Shown in pieces: positions 15,738 through 23,779 of a DNA stretch of 30,055 bases. Under the pieces are notes generated by a model. The model saw only the letters and a list, made by a program, of their open reading frames with translations, was not told where the DNA came from and ran no database searches. Source of the DNA: a virus; IMG/VR virus record IMGVR_UViG_3300028571_000083, positions 1 to 30,055 of that record. One strand, written 5' to 3'. A program made the translations under genes and the position numbers. Position 1 is the stretch's first letter. Every line of letters begins with the position of its first letter.

Positions 15738-15961
15738 TAGAAAGCCAACTTATCGAGTTTGTCTGGAACATATCCTGCCCAACTATCATCGTCTGTAACT
15801 ACAACAGGTGCTGAACGATATCCTAAACTAATCAACTTATCAAGAGCACTGATATCATTAGTGATGTTAATTGTGCTGTAAGGAATATCTAGCTTGTCTA
15901 GGTGTCGCTTAGTGGCTTCACACTGAACACAATTGTCTTTTGTATATACTGTTACTGTCAT
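15737..15961 (-). CDS. nrdH: NrdH-like glutaredoxin
   Basis: A 74-residue redoxin with C11-V-Q-C14 at the start of helix 1, the SAPVVV cis-proline strand and the NrdH-typical end SWAGYVPDKLDKL. NrdH passes electrons from thioredoxin reductase to the C-terminal cysteines of NrdE. It is encoded 6 kb away from nrdI-nrdE-nrdF, between MazG-like and recA, coupled to both by TAATG. Confidence 0.92.
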   Translation of the reverse strand: MTVTVYTKDNCVQCEATKRHLDKLDIPYSTINITNDISALDKLISLGYRSAPVVVTDDDSWAGYVPDKLDKLAF

Positions 15962-16299
15962 TAGAATTTTACTCCGTGCTTCTCTGGTCGTGTTTTATTA
16001 AATGCTGTCTTTTTTTCAAATGCTTCGTCAAGCGTAACATTTGTGTATTCGAATTCTACAAGTCCAGCATAGAGATCTAGGGTACGAATAAGAATGTCAG
16101 CCATTTCATCAGCAATTGCCTCTGGACCTTTTGACTTACGGATAGCTTCCATAACCTCTACAGCCTCTGATACAATCATCATCAACTGCTTAGTCATAAA
16201 GATATCGATTTGTTCCTGAGATACATTGCTTACTACTGGATCCCAGAATCCTTTTTCAACTGCAATTTCGTGCAAGTGTTCTGTTATTTTATCAAACAT
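15961..16299 (-). CDS. MazG-like nucleotide pyrophosphohydrolase
   Basis: A 112-residue helical protein of the all-alpha NTP pyrophosphatase superfamily. The metal-binding acids occur in VSEAVEVMEAIR and ADEMADILIRTLDL, with the common ending KTAFNKTRPEKHGVKF. It may hydrolyse (d)NTPs or the alarmone ppGpp, as proposed for phage MazG proteins. I choose ATG at 16299 and not the first ATG at 16308: GGAGG is adjacent to the 16308 codon but nine bases from 16299. It overlaps the dnaE stop by eight bases. Confidence 0.85.
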   Translation of the reverse strand: MFDKITEHLHEIAVEKGFWDPVVSNVSQEQIDIFMTKQLMMIVSEAVEVMEAIRKSKGPEAIADEMADILIRTLDLYAGLVEFEYTNVTLDEAFEKKTAFNKTRPEKHGVKF

Positions 16300-19200
16300 T
16301 GAATACATCCTCCATTATTATTGTTCCGTCTTTAGTTTTACCCAAAGAGAATTTGAATATTTCCCCTTCTTTTACTTTCATGTATGCTTTTGGAAAGCTT
16401 GTAGGGAAGACTGTGATACTGTGTAGCTGACGACTAGTATCTGCAATGACCATAGAAGCCATCTTTTTACCAGCCTTAGTGATACGTGGCTTAAATGAAA
16501 CTACAAACATTTCATCGTCCTTGTATGGCAATTGCTTATAGTTGAGCAACTTAAGTAGTCCAGATGTATTACCCTTTAGTTCGTCTGCAGGAATTGCAGT
16601 AGTGATACGATTGTCGCTGGCAAGAATCAGATACGTGCGACCTGCTTCAATCTTTGACTGCTCTTCATCAAAGATACCAATTGCACCTGTCTTGTCTAGT
16701 ATTTCGACACGAGACCAACCCTTACCTCGCTTAATGCCCTTTACCATTCCAAGTATAACATATGCACCCTTTTCTTCATATTCCTCTGCATCGCTAATGT
16801 ATGCATAGTAGTGCTGTGGAACAGAAGCATTGAACTCTGGTAGGTTTAGGTAGTCGTAAAGGTTCTCACGAATTTCTTCATCATTACGAGGATTGTCTGG
16901 GAATGTTGCTGCTCCAATAAGTCTTAGTGCAGACAATGCACGAGAGTTAACTCCGTTACCCTTGCCAAACGTAAACTCTTCTAGTTCTTTGTAGGAGTGG
17001 AATGGACGAGCAGCGATATATTTCTCTGCAATGTTGTCAGAAATGTATTTAATTCCAGTAAGTCCGAAACGAATACCCTTGCCCTCAATCTTAAAGTCGG
17101 CATCTGAATCGTTGATGTGTGGGAGCTTGACAGAGATACCCATACGCTTTGCTTCAATCAAGTACTCTGTACGAGCATCCTTGTCCTTCTCGTTCTTGAG
17201 GAGAGCAAACATAAACTCAATTGGATAGTAGTACTTAAGGTACGCAGTCCAGTACGAGAGCGTTGAGTAGGCTACAGCGTGGCTCTTGTTGAACGAGTAG
17301 CCAGCGTGTGCCTCAAAGTCGTGCCATAGGTCTTCTGCAGCGTTAGGTGTAACGTAGCGTGAAGCACCCTTAACAAATTCATTCTTAAACTGGTCGAACT
17401 CCTTAGCATCCTTTTTCTTACCAATGATCTTACGAACCTTATCAGCAGTAGCCATTGTCATACCGCCAAGTTCCACACAGGCAAGCATGACCTGCTCCTG
17501 GTAAAGAACACAGCCATAGGTGTCTGACGTGAATGGCTTCATAACCTCGTGAAGATAGGTAATGCCCTGCTTACCATGCTTACGAGCAATGTAGTCCTTA
17601 CCGATAGTATTCATAGCACCTGGACGAACTAGAGCGTTAGAAGCAGCAAGTTCGTTAAAGTTCTTGACACCCATCTTTACAAGCAGATTGGTATATGGCG
17701 TGGCTTCACACTGGAACACACCTTTAGTGTATCCATCCGAAAGCATGTTATAAACATTACGATCTTCCATGTTAAGCCCCAGAAGGTCAATCTTGATACC
17801 TTCACGCTCTTCAATGATCTTGAGTGTATCGTCGAGCACACTGAGAGTCTTAAGTCCAAGTGCATCGATCTTAATAAGACCAATACGCTCTGCCTCTGTC
17901 ATATCTACAGCAACAACAGGAATGCGTTCCTTTGTGCCTGGAGCCACACGAGTTTCCATTGGAGCAAACTTGAAAATAGGCTCCTTGGATGTAACGACAC
18001 CAGCAGCGTGAATACCAGTACCACGGATTCGACCACGGAGTTGCTCTCCATACTTCTCAATCTCTGGATACTTCTCACGGAACTCTGCAGTCGAAGACGA
18101 TGTGCAGTACTCGTCCCAAGTGTCCACAAGCTTCATAACCTTGTTAACGTCAGGTAGTGGGATGTTGAGTACACGAGCAATGTCTCGCACAACACCTTTA
18201 TCCTTGAACTGCAAGAATGTAGCAATAGATGCAACGTGACGGTACTGACGTACAAGGTAGTCTTTGACTTCTTCACGGCGAGAGTCCTGGATATCTGTAT
18301 CAATATCTGGGAAGTCATTACGCTCTGGGTTGATAAATCGGAAGAATAGGAGACCGTGCTGAATAGGGTCAATGTCTGTGATATTCAAGGCATAACAAAG
18401 CAATGAGCCAGCAGAAGAACCACGTCCTGGTCCTACCATAATGCCTTCCTTTTTAGCCCAAGCAATCATAGAGCGTACAACTAGGAAGTATGGACCAAAG
18501 TTCTTAGCCTTAATAATCTCAAGTTCTTCGTTGAGGCGGTCAACGTATTCCTGCTTCTGGTCTAAGCCAAGAGATTTCAAGCCTTCCATAGCAAGGTTGA
18601 ATAGTTCTCCATCTGGATCTTGATACTGCACAGGAAGTAGATCACGGTGATCTTCAATGCCATACTCTTCAATCTTATTGACAATCTCAATAGTTGCTTC
18701 GTACATATCCTCACGGTCAATGCCCTGAGCTTTCATGGCATCATGCATCTCTTCATCAGAGAGCAGATGAATGTCAAACTTGTTGAACGACATCTGACGG
18801 TCTGCACCATAGAGATAGTCAAGCTTGTCCATAAGGTTATCGTATTTGAGCGAACCGTTGTACGTAGAATCCTTCTCAACTTTATTAGAATAGGTATTGA
18901 GGATAAGCTTTAGTTCTTGAATCTCTTTCTGCTCAACGCCAGCGTGGTGGCAGTCTGGAGTTACCAATGGCTTGATGCCAAACTCGTCTGCAAGATCAAG
19001 AAGCATCTTGTTAACCTCTGCAGGATTGTGTGGCATTACTTCAATGTAGTAGTCCTCGCCAAAAGTTTCCTTAGCCCACGTAAGATGCATCTTTGCAGCA
19101 GCAAGGTTATCTGCCTCAATAGCTTTAGCAAGATACCCAGAAAGGCATCCAGATGTAACGATAAGCCCTTCCTTGTATTGCTCTAGAATAGCCCAGTCCA

Positions 19201-19597
19201 TACGAGGTTTCTTAAAGAAACCCTCTGTCCAAGCAAGTTCGTTTAGTTTATTAAGGTTCTCAAGCCCAATGTCATTCTTGGCGAGAATAATAAGGTGATT
19301 ATAGTTAAGGTCAAGTGGGTCGTTCTTGTCCTTCTTGTCTTCATGGTCAAAGCGGTCTTTAGTGATGTACCCCTCAATACCAAGAATTGGTTTAATACCT
19401 GCTTCTTTAGCAGCACGATACATTTCACGGTGTCCAGATACAGATCCGTGGTCTGTGATAGCAATGGCTGGCATCCCAAGTGCTACTGCACGATCCACAT
19501 ATTCCTGTGGAGTAGCTATTCCGTCAAAGAGACTATAGTGCGAGTGGACGTGGAGTGCTGCATACGATTTTGATGCTCCGACAATTTTGTTATCCAC
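16292..19597 (-). CDS. dnaE: DNA polymerase III alpha subunit
   Basis: This 1101-residue C-family replicative polymerase is complete. The N-terminal PHP domain keeps its metal-site residues (H16, H18, D25, H50, E75, H101, H190, D215, H217), so a metal-dependent proofreading or phosphatase activity is possible. The palm has GRGSSAGSL at 391-399 and catalytic aspartates D431 and D433 (PDIDTD) plus D578 (KIDALG). An OB-fold-like C-terminus follows. The start is GTG at 19597, with AGAGGA nine bases upstream inside the HNH gene, an 82-base overlap. No epsilon, tau or clamp gene is visible here, so host factors may be used. No intein is present. Confidence 0.95.
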   Translation of the reverse strand: MDNKIVGASKSYAALHVHSHYSLFDGIATPQEYVDRAVALGMPAIAITDHGSVSGHREMYRAAKEAGIKPILGIEGYITKDRFDHEDKKDKNDPLDLNYNHLIILAKNDIGLENLNKLNELAWTEGFFKKPRMDWAILEQYKEGLIVTSGCLSGYLAKAIEADNLAAAKMHLTWAKETFGEDYYIEVMPHNPAEVNKMLLDLADEFGIKPLVTPDCHHAGVEQKEIQELKLILNTYSNKVEKDSTYNGSLKYDNLMDKLDYLYGADRQMSFNKFDIHLLSDEEMHDAMKAQGIDREDMYEATIEIVNKIEEYGIEDHRDLLPVQYQDPDGELFNLAMEGLKSLGLDQKQEYVDRLNEELEIIKAKNFGPYFLVVRSMIAWAKKEGIMVGPGRGSSAGSLLCYALNITDIDPIQHGLLFFRFINPERNDFPDIDTDIQDSRREEVKDYLVRQYRHVASIATFLQFKDKGVVRDIARVLNIPLPDVNKVMKLVDTWDEYCTSSSTAEFREKYPEIEKYGEQLRGRIRGTGIHAAGVVTSKEPIFKFAPMETRVAPGTKERIPVVAVDMTEAERIGLIKIDALGLKTLSVLDDTLKIIEEREGIKIDLLGLNMEDRNVYNMLSDGYTKGVFQCEATPYTNLLVKMGVKNFNELAASNALVRPGAMNTIGKDYIARKHGKQGITYLHEVMKPFTSDTYGCVLYQEQVMLACVELGGMTMATADKVRKIIGKKKDAKEFDQFKNEFVKGASRYVTPNAAEDLWHDFEAHAGYSFNKSHAVAYSTLSYWTAYLKYYYPIEFMFALLKNEKDKDARTEYLIEAKRMGISVKLPHINDSDADFKIEGKGIRFGLTGIKYISDNIAEKYIAARPFHSYKELEEFTFGKGNGVNSRALSALRLIGAATFPDNPRNDEEIRENLYDYLNLPEFNASVPQHYYAYISDAEEYEEKGAYVILGMVKGIKRGKGWSRVEILDKTGAIGIFDEEQSKIEAGRTYLILASDNRITTAIPADELKGNTSGLLKLLNYKQLPYKDDEMFVVSFKPRITKAGKKMASMVIADTSRQLHSITVFPTSFPKAYMKVKEGEIFKFSLGKTKDGTIIMEDVFNV

Positions 19598-20088
19598 GAA
19601 TAAAATTCCTCTACTGTTCTATCTAATTTTGCCATATTGCACCATTTGCAACAGGCTACTACGTTGTTATATAAGTATCCCATACTTGGGTCTATTCTGT
19701 CAAGTCCGTTTGTTAAAATATATGCAGACCAGTCTCTGTGTCCCTTTGTTGGAATTGGTTCTGAATCACAGTAAAAACAGTTTCTTGAAGATATTTCTTT
19801 AAATTGTTCTTCAGTTATATTAAAGCCTTTTTCTTTTGAGTGCTTTCTAGCCTTTAACATTAGGTAGTGATTTCTCCAGGTAATATCCTCTGAGGACTTT
19901 CTTTTTACCAATCCTCTGCAATCATAACAAGACTTTGCCTCTTTAAAATTTGTTGTTGGGGCAATAAATGTTTCTTTGCAAAATGGACATAAGAAATCCC
20001 AAGAGTTATGATTTCTAATTTTGTATGGTCCAGATACAACCTGAATCCCAAAACTATTTGTATCACCTATTTGCACGTTAAGTCTCAT
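19516..20088 (-). CDS. Free-standing HNH endonuclease (probable homing enzyme)
   Basis: A 190-residue protein. An N-terminal zinc ribbon has C34/C37 and C54/C57; the HNH-type region has C104/C107, NGLDRIDPSMGY (127-138) and NNVVACCKWCN (141-151), ending with the common EEFYSWI helix. Such enzymes are mobile genes in phages that cut uninterrupted alleles near their insertion site, or packaging-related nucleases. The last 82 bases overlap the dnaE start, where the tail of the protein is in another frame and probably not conserved. It is AT-rich, and the start has no Shine-Dalgarno site but a -10 box six bases before ATG, all pointing to an independent mobile unit. Confidence 0.85.
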   Translation of the reverse strand: MRLNVQIGDTNSFGIQVVSGPYKIRNHNSWDFLCPFCKETFIAPTTNFKEAKSCYDCRGLVKRKSSEDITWRNHYLMLKARKHSKEKGFNITEEQFKEISSRNCFYCDSEPIPTKGHRDWSAYILTNGLDRIDPSMGYLYNNVVACCKWCNMAKLDRTVEEFYSWITKLSEHQNRMQHSTSTRTIVSLTE

Positions 20089-20094
20089 ATTTTA

Positions 20095-20103
20095 AGTATA
20101 TCA
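20095..20103 (-). promoter_or_regulatory. Extended -10 element abutting the HNH gene
   Basis: TGA-TATACT on the minus strand, then six bases (TAAAAT) and the ATG at 20088. Transcription would start at about the A of ATG, giving a leaderless mRNA. No -35 is seen. Confidence 0.48.
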
Positions 20104-20118
20104 TATTAACGTGTTAGG

Positions 20119-20142
20119 TGGGCAGTTTAGTGTGTTTGCCCA
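20119..20142 (-). terminator. Hairpin between ssb and the HNH gene, possible weak terminator
   Basis: A 6-bp perfect stem (TGGGCA/TGCCCA; 20119-20124 and 20137-20142) with a 12-base loop lies 13 bases after the ssb-like stop. No T-run follows, so it may be a weak or rho-aided terminator or an mRNA end stabiliser. Confidence 0.3.
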
Positions 20143-20154
20143 GCACAGCCTTTG

Positions 20155-20805
20155 TTACCAGTCTGTATTAGTAGACGATGTAACCGATGGAGCATCAAAA
20201 CCGAAGTAGAATGCTTCCTGTTCAGCGTAAGGAATCTCACGAAGAACTGTTTCCAAATTGTGGAATTCATGCTTTGACCAGTCGAAAGGCTCTGTGTCTG
20301 GTCCCTTTGGAAGAAGAGTGTAGCTGGTTTCAGTTCCCTGACCATTACGCTTAATCTTCCAGACTACATTTGAAATTCCCTTGGTGTCGTCAAAGTATTC
20401 CATCAATGTTGGTACTGCTGACTGCTTTGAGATACCCTGCGACCATACAGCCACGTAGGGGTCTTCAAGACCGTCTTCAACGAGCACGTTGCAGTAGAAG
20501 CGGTTACGTGCTCTCCAGCCAGACTTAGGCTCTTTACGAGCCATTTCACAACCGTAGCAGCGACCTTCTGAATCCGTGGTACAAGCAGCCTTACGCTTGT
20601 AGTCCTTTGGATTGGTGTGCTCTGCAAAAACACAGGCTTCTCCACGACTTTCATCGAAGTATGGTGAGTCTGCATCTAGCTCTTCTACGAAACGAATCGT
20701 AGCGGATTGTCCGTCAGCAAGCTTAAGCCAACGAACTTTTGTACCTTCGTATTTTGGTTTTTCGAGTAGGGCGTTTAGATTTTTTAGTCCCTTAATTGCA
20801 CTCAT
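20155..20805 (-). CDS. gp32-like single-stranded DNA-binding protein
   Basis: A 216-residue protein of the T4 gp32 type. The zinc site H63, C75, C83, C86 closely matches gp32 (H64, C77, C87, C90), within an OB-fold-like core with aromatic residues (for example ARNRFYCNVLVED, VAVWSQG). The N-terminus (KGLKNLNALLEK) could be the cooperativity arm. The C-terminus is less acidic than in T4 and ends SSTNTDW. It coats ssDNA during replication and recombination. AAGGAGA lies before the ATG, and the gene has its own promoter at the end of the primase gene, as expected for a protein needed in high amounts. Confidence 0.86.
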   Translation of the reverse strand: MSAIKGLKNLNALLEKPKYEGTKVRWLKLADGQSATIRFVEELDADSPYFDESRGEACVFAEHTNPKDYKRKAACTTDSEGRCYGCEMARKEPKSGWRARNRFYCNVLVEDGLEDPYVAVWSQGISKQSAVPTLMEYFDDTKGISNVVWKIKRNGQGTETSYTLLPKGPDTEPFDWSKHEFHNLETVLREIPYAEQEAFYFGFDAPSVTSSTNTDW

Positions 20806-20832
20806 AGTTTTCTCCTTGTGTTGTTGAGGTTA

Positions 20833-21777
20833 TCAGTTTAGCATAGATATGATGGTTTTGTCAAATGCGACATCCAGTTGTGCAATATCTTCATCCTTCA
20901 TATCTCCAATATCCTTGTATTGTTTTTCTAGTGTGATTACGGATACACGAGACCCAAGCTTATCAATGATCTTGGACTTCATGTTTCCTCCTGCTTCGTC
21001 ATTATCTGCAATAACGATTATGTTATTGAAATACTTCTTAAGCAATTCAATCTGTACGTTGGATACGTTAGAACCTAAAGTTGCTACCGCTGGAAATCCA
21101 ACTTGGTCAAGGCGTATGGCATCGAAAGATGATTCGACAACATATACCCTGTCTGCTGTTTTGACCCTATGCAGGTTAAACAGAAGTTTTGATTTAGGCA
21201 TTCCTGGAGTGTTCTTAAACTCCTTGCCTTCAATGGAACGACCCACAAATCCAATGCACATTCCGTCTGGAGCGTGTACAGGAATAGTCACCATATCTTG
21301 TTTCTCAGAAAAGCCAAGAGCAAACTTTTTTACTGATTGCTCTGTGACTAATCGTCCTGAGAAGTATCGCATTGCACGAGGTCCTTCTAGTGCTTGCGTA
21401 TTTAATCTTTTAATTAATAGTTCGTCAAACTGTACGTAGTCTGGCTTAGTGTGGAGCTGACGATTAATATCTTGTGTAAGGTCAGACTCTGTACCCTTGG
21501 ATTTGATAAAGCGTACCGCTTCAAAGTATGTACGACCAGAGGTCTTTACTACTACTTCAACTAGGTCTGCAATGTGGTGACAGGAAAAACAAAAGAACGT
21601 TCCGCTACGCTTATCAATTTCACCTGCTGGTGAACGATGGTTTGGGTGAAAAGGGCAATATATAATGTAGTCAGAATCTACTTCTGATTCAATATCTATG
21701 CCTGATCCTGTAAGGACTCTTTTGATTTGCTCTTGTGTGTAGGAACCACCTGTGTTCCGTCTATTCCTGTTATCCAT
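20833..21777 (-). CDS. DnaG-type primase
   Basis: A 314-residue primase. The CHC2 zinc site is C41, H44, C63, C66; the TOPRIM domain has the catalytic Glu in VVESSFDAI and the acidic pair in IVIADNDEAG. It is much shorter than bacterial DnaG (about 580-600), lacking the helicase-binding C-terminal domain. It makes RNA primers for lagging-strand synthesis. Its ATG at 21777 lies within the upstream gene (82-base overlap), with only a distant AGGA; no better start exists before the zinc domain. Confidence 0.92.
   Translation of the reverse strand: MDNRNRRNTGGSYTQEQIKRVLTGSGIDIESEVDSDYIIYCPFHPNHRSPAGEIDKRSGTFFCFSCHHIADLVEVVVKTSGRTYFEAVRFIKSKGTESDLTQDINRQLHTKPDYVQFDELLIKRLNTQALEGPRAMRYFSGRLVTEQSVKKFALGFSEKQDMVTIPVHAPDGMCIGFVGRSIEGKEFKNTPGMPKSKLLFNLHRVKTADRVYVVESSFDAIRLDQVGFPAVATLGSNVSNVQIELLKKYFNNIIVIADNDEAGGNMKSKIIDKLGSRVSVITLEKQYKDIGDMKDEDIAQLDVAFDKTIISMLN
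20835..20864 (-). promoter_or_regulatory. Promoter for the ssb-like gene
   Basis: On the minus strand TTGACA (20859-20864), 18 bases, then TAAACT (20835-20840) preceded by TGC, an extended -10. It is embedded in the last codons of the primase gene; predicted start near 20828 leaves a leader of about 23 bases with the ssb ribosome site. Confidence 0.7.
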
Positions 21778-22022
21778 TGTGTTTTGTTTTTTCCTAAGTA
21801 TGTTCCATATAGTGATAATTGAAATTCGAAAATTTCTTTCTCGTGGTTGTAAAAAATTGTAAAGTCTGGGTCAATGTCTAATCTAGGTGCGTACCCAGTT
21901 AGAATCATTTCACTCTTTAACAGTCTAACATACTCCTGTTTAAGTCTGCCAATTGCTGCTTCATCGTGAATGTTACCCTCTAAACTAAATCGCTTGATTG
22001 GTTTGTGATGTTGACTTTGCAT
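21696..22022 (-). CDS. Hypothetical protein between dnaB and primase
   Basis: A 108-residue protein with a helical, charged N-terminal half and a probable strand-rich middle (DFTIFYNHEKEIFEFQLSLYG). No family is recognised. Its last 27 codons overlap the primase start region, so the C-terminal residues are constrained by two frames. A TATAAT hexamer lies five bases before the ATG; GGAGT between them is too close to act as a normal ribosome site. Confidence 0.68.
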   Translation of the reverse strand: MQSQHHKPIKRFSLEGNIHDEAAIGRLKQEYVRLLKSEMILTGYAPRLDIDPDFTIFYNHEKEIFEFQLSLYGTYLGKNKTQWITGIDGTQVVPTHKSKSKESLQDQA

Positions 22023-22027
22023 ACTCC

Positions 22028-22033
22028 ATTATA
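22028..22033 (-). promoter_or_regulatory. TATAAT box five bases before an ATG
   Basis: A perfect -10 hexamer on the minus strand just after the dnaB stop and five bases before the ATG at 22022. It lacks the TGn extension and a -35, so support is weaker than at the other abutting boxes. Confidence 0.35.
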
Positions 22034-22034
22034 A

Positions 22035-23255
22035 CTAGTTATCTTCAAAGTCTTTGTAACGGTACGCACCTTTGTCAAAATCAACCTGAACCATAAACTC
22101 ACCCATAAATCCATTACGGTTTTTACGGAATACGCACTCAATAACATCTGAGTTTGCACCACGACCAAGAGCCATAACCCAGTCGGCATCATAAGCAATC
22201 TGACGTGACCACGCTGTTTGACCAAGTGTAGGAACGGTATCTAGTTTATTAACATCATCAGGTGTTGCAGAAGAGATAGCAATAATAGGAACTTCTTCAG
22301 AGATAGCCATAAGTTTTAGTTCACGAGAAAGGTTTTTCATACGAACCGTTTCATTGTCTGACTTTTGATTTGGTGACATTAGTTGTAGATAGTCTACAAT
22401 AACAAAGTCTGGCTTATACTGATCGATCTTCCCTCGCATAACTGATGGCGTTACTTCTCCACCAGAATCATTAGAGATAATGTGGAACTCAGGCTTACCC
22501 TGAAGATTCTTCTCGTGCCAAGACTTTAGCATATCTAGCTCTACCTCGCCACTAGAGAGCTTACGGTGAGACCAAAGACCATCTCCCATAATTGTATAGA
22601 CACGGTTACGAACCTCTGTCTCGCTCATTTCAAGGCTTACAACCATAGGGGACTTGCCCTGCTTCCAAGCCTGTACAGCAAAGTACAGCGACAGCCAAGA
22701 CTTACCAATACCAGGATAGGCAAGGAATACACCAAGTTGTCCTGGCATAATACCAGCAGGAAGATAGTTGTCAAAGCCTGGCAAACCAGTCTTGATACCA
22801 ATCTGACCTAGCTCGTTTTGTTTCTGCACATTCTCATAGTACGCAATAGCACTATCAATGTCTGTAACATCAATGTCACGGATAGAAGCAGTATTCTTCT
22901 TTAGTTCGGATGTCATTTGAATAAGTGACTCAAGTGCTTCTGGACCCTTGCCACCTTGCACATCTGCGGCAGTATTGCGTAAGATATCTTTTAGGCTGTC
23001 ATTAAGATAGTCTGCCTGTAGTTCTTCTAGGTGATGCTTAGTTGCACCAACCCCATCAACAGGATGAAAATCACGGAACTTGTCTACTACAAGGGTAACA
23101 GGTGGGACAGTACCGTTATGCTCAGAGTAGTTCCTAATAAACTGCCATATGTCATTGTGAGTACGAAGAATGTTTTCCACGTTGGCTTGTAGTAATACGT
23201 GTACCTGCTTATCCTGTAGTACTGCTGAGATAAGCTTTGCTTCTGAATCATTCAC
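22035..23255 (-). CDS. dnaB: DnaB-type replicative helicase
   Basis: A 406-residue helicase with an N-terminal helical domain and a RecA-like motor. Walker A is AYPGIGKSW (179-187), Walker B is FVIVDYLQLM, and a likely arginine finger lies in FRKNRNG. It unwinds DNA at the fork in a hexameric ring and normally recruits primase. It is slightly shorter than bacterial DnaB (about 450-470). It overlaps the preceding small gene by eight bases and is followed by the primase. Confidence 0.93.
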   Translation of the reverse strand: MNDSEAKLISAVLQDKQVHVLLQANVENILRTHNDIWQFIRNYSEHNGTVPPVTLVVDKFRDFHPVDGVGATKHHLEELQADYLNDSLKDILRNTAADVQGGKGPEALESLIQMTSELKKNTASIRDIDVTDIDSAIAYYENVQKQNELGQIGIKTGLPGFDNYLPAGIMPGQLGVFLAYPGIGKSWLSLYFAVQAWKQGKSPMVVSLEMSETEVRNRVYTIMGDGLWSHRKLSSGEVELDMLKSWHEKNLQGKPEFHIISNDSGGEVTPSVMRGKIDQYKPDFVIVDYLQLMSPNQKSDNETVRMKNLSRELKLMAISEEVPIIAISSATPDDVNKLDTVPTLGQTAWSRQIAYDADWVMALGRGANSDVIECVFRKNRNGFMGEFMVQVDFDKGAYRYKDFEDN

Positions 23256-23556
23256 TTAACCACTTCCTTGCTTGTTCACGGCGAACTGCTCGTTCGGACA
23301 TATCATTTTTATGTTGTTGCTGTGCAGATATTAGATTATCTGTATAGTGTGCAAAATACTTCCATGTTGGGTTTTGTGCTACATCAAAATAATATTCTAG
23401 TAAGTCATAGCACATAGATATGCCATACGACTCAATGAGTGCATCTGCAGCCCATTGTTCTACGTTTAAATTTAATAATGGCTTTTCCTCGTACTTTATA
23501 AGATAAAGTTTAGAGTATCTACTAAGCAAAGCCATTCGGTCTTTGCGTTCAGCCAT
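23248..23556 (-). CDS. Helical protein preceding dnaB (possible helicase accessory)
   Basis: A 102-residue basic, helical protein rich in Tyr, Trp and Arg, ending in a charged helix (AVRREQARKWLSE). No family is recognised. Its position immediately before dnaB, overlapping it by eight bases, is where phages often encode helicase loaders, but no ATPase motif is seen, so this is only a suggestion. Confidence 0.72.
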   Translation of the reverse strand: MAERKDRMALLSRYSKLYLIKYEEKPLLNLNVEQWAADALIESYGISMCYDLLEYYFDVAQNPTWKYFAHYTDNLISAQQQHKNDMSERAVRREQARKWLSE

Positions 23557-23765
23557 TACTTGCTGTCGATCTCGTCTTTAGATTCGTTAATCTTTTCAAC
23601 AAGTCGTGCTTCTACAAACTCGTACACACGGTCAAATGCCTGTTGTACGGTCTCTCCCTCACGACGTGAATCCTCAACGCCTAGGTCAATACGCAGTGAT
23701 TGAAAGTTACCAAGATTGAGCGTATAGCCCAATGCAATGTTAATCTTTGTATTTTCGTTTTCCAT
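23556..23765 (-). CDS. Small conserved-looking protein of the replication cluster
   Basis: A 69-residue protein starting at ATG 23765 (MENENTKINIAL), chosen because GGAGGG lies six bases upstream; a frame extension to 23798 has no ribosome site. The pattern LNLGNFQSLRIDLGVEDSRREGE, then a helix with AFDRVYEFVEARLVEK, is one I recall from other actinophage replication regions. Function is unknown. Confidence 0.75.
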   Translation of the reverse strand: MENENTKINIALGYTLNLGNFQSLRIDLGVEDSRREGETVQQAFDRVYEFVEARLVEKINESKDEIDSK

Positions 23766-23779
23766 CTCATACCCTCCAG

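Noticed and set aside
20849-21439. 196-codon open frame on the plus strand
   Set aside because: It lies wholly opposite the primase gene, whose zinc and TOPRIM motifs are clear; the plus-strand translation is Ser/Thr-rich without motifs or ribosome site.
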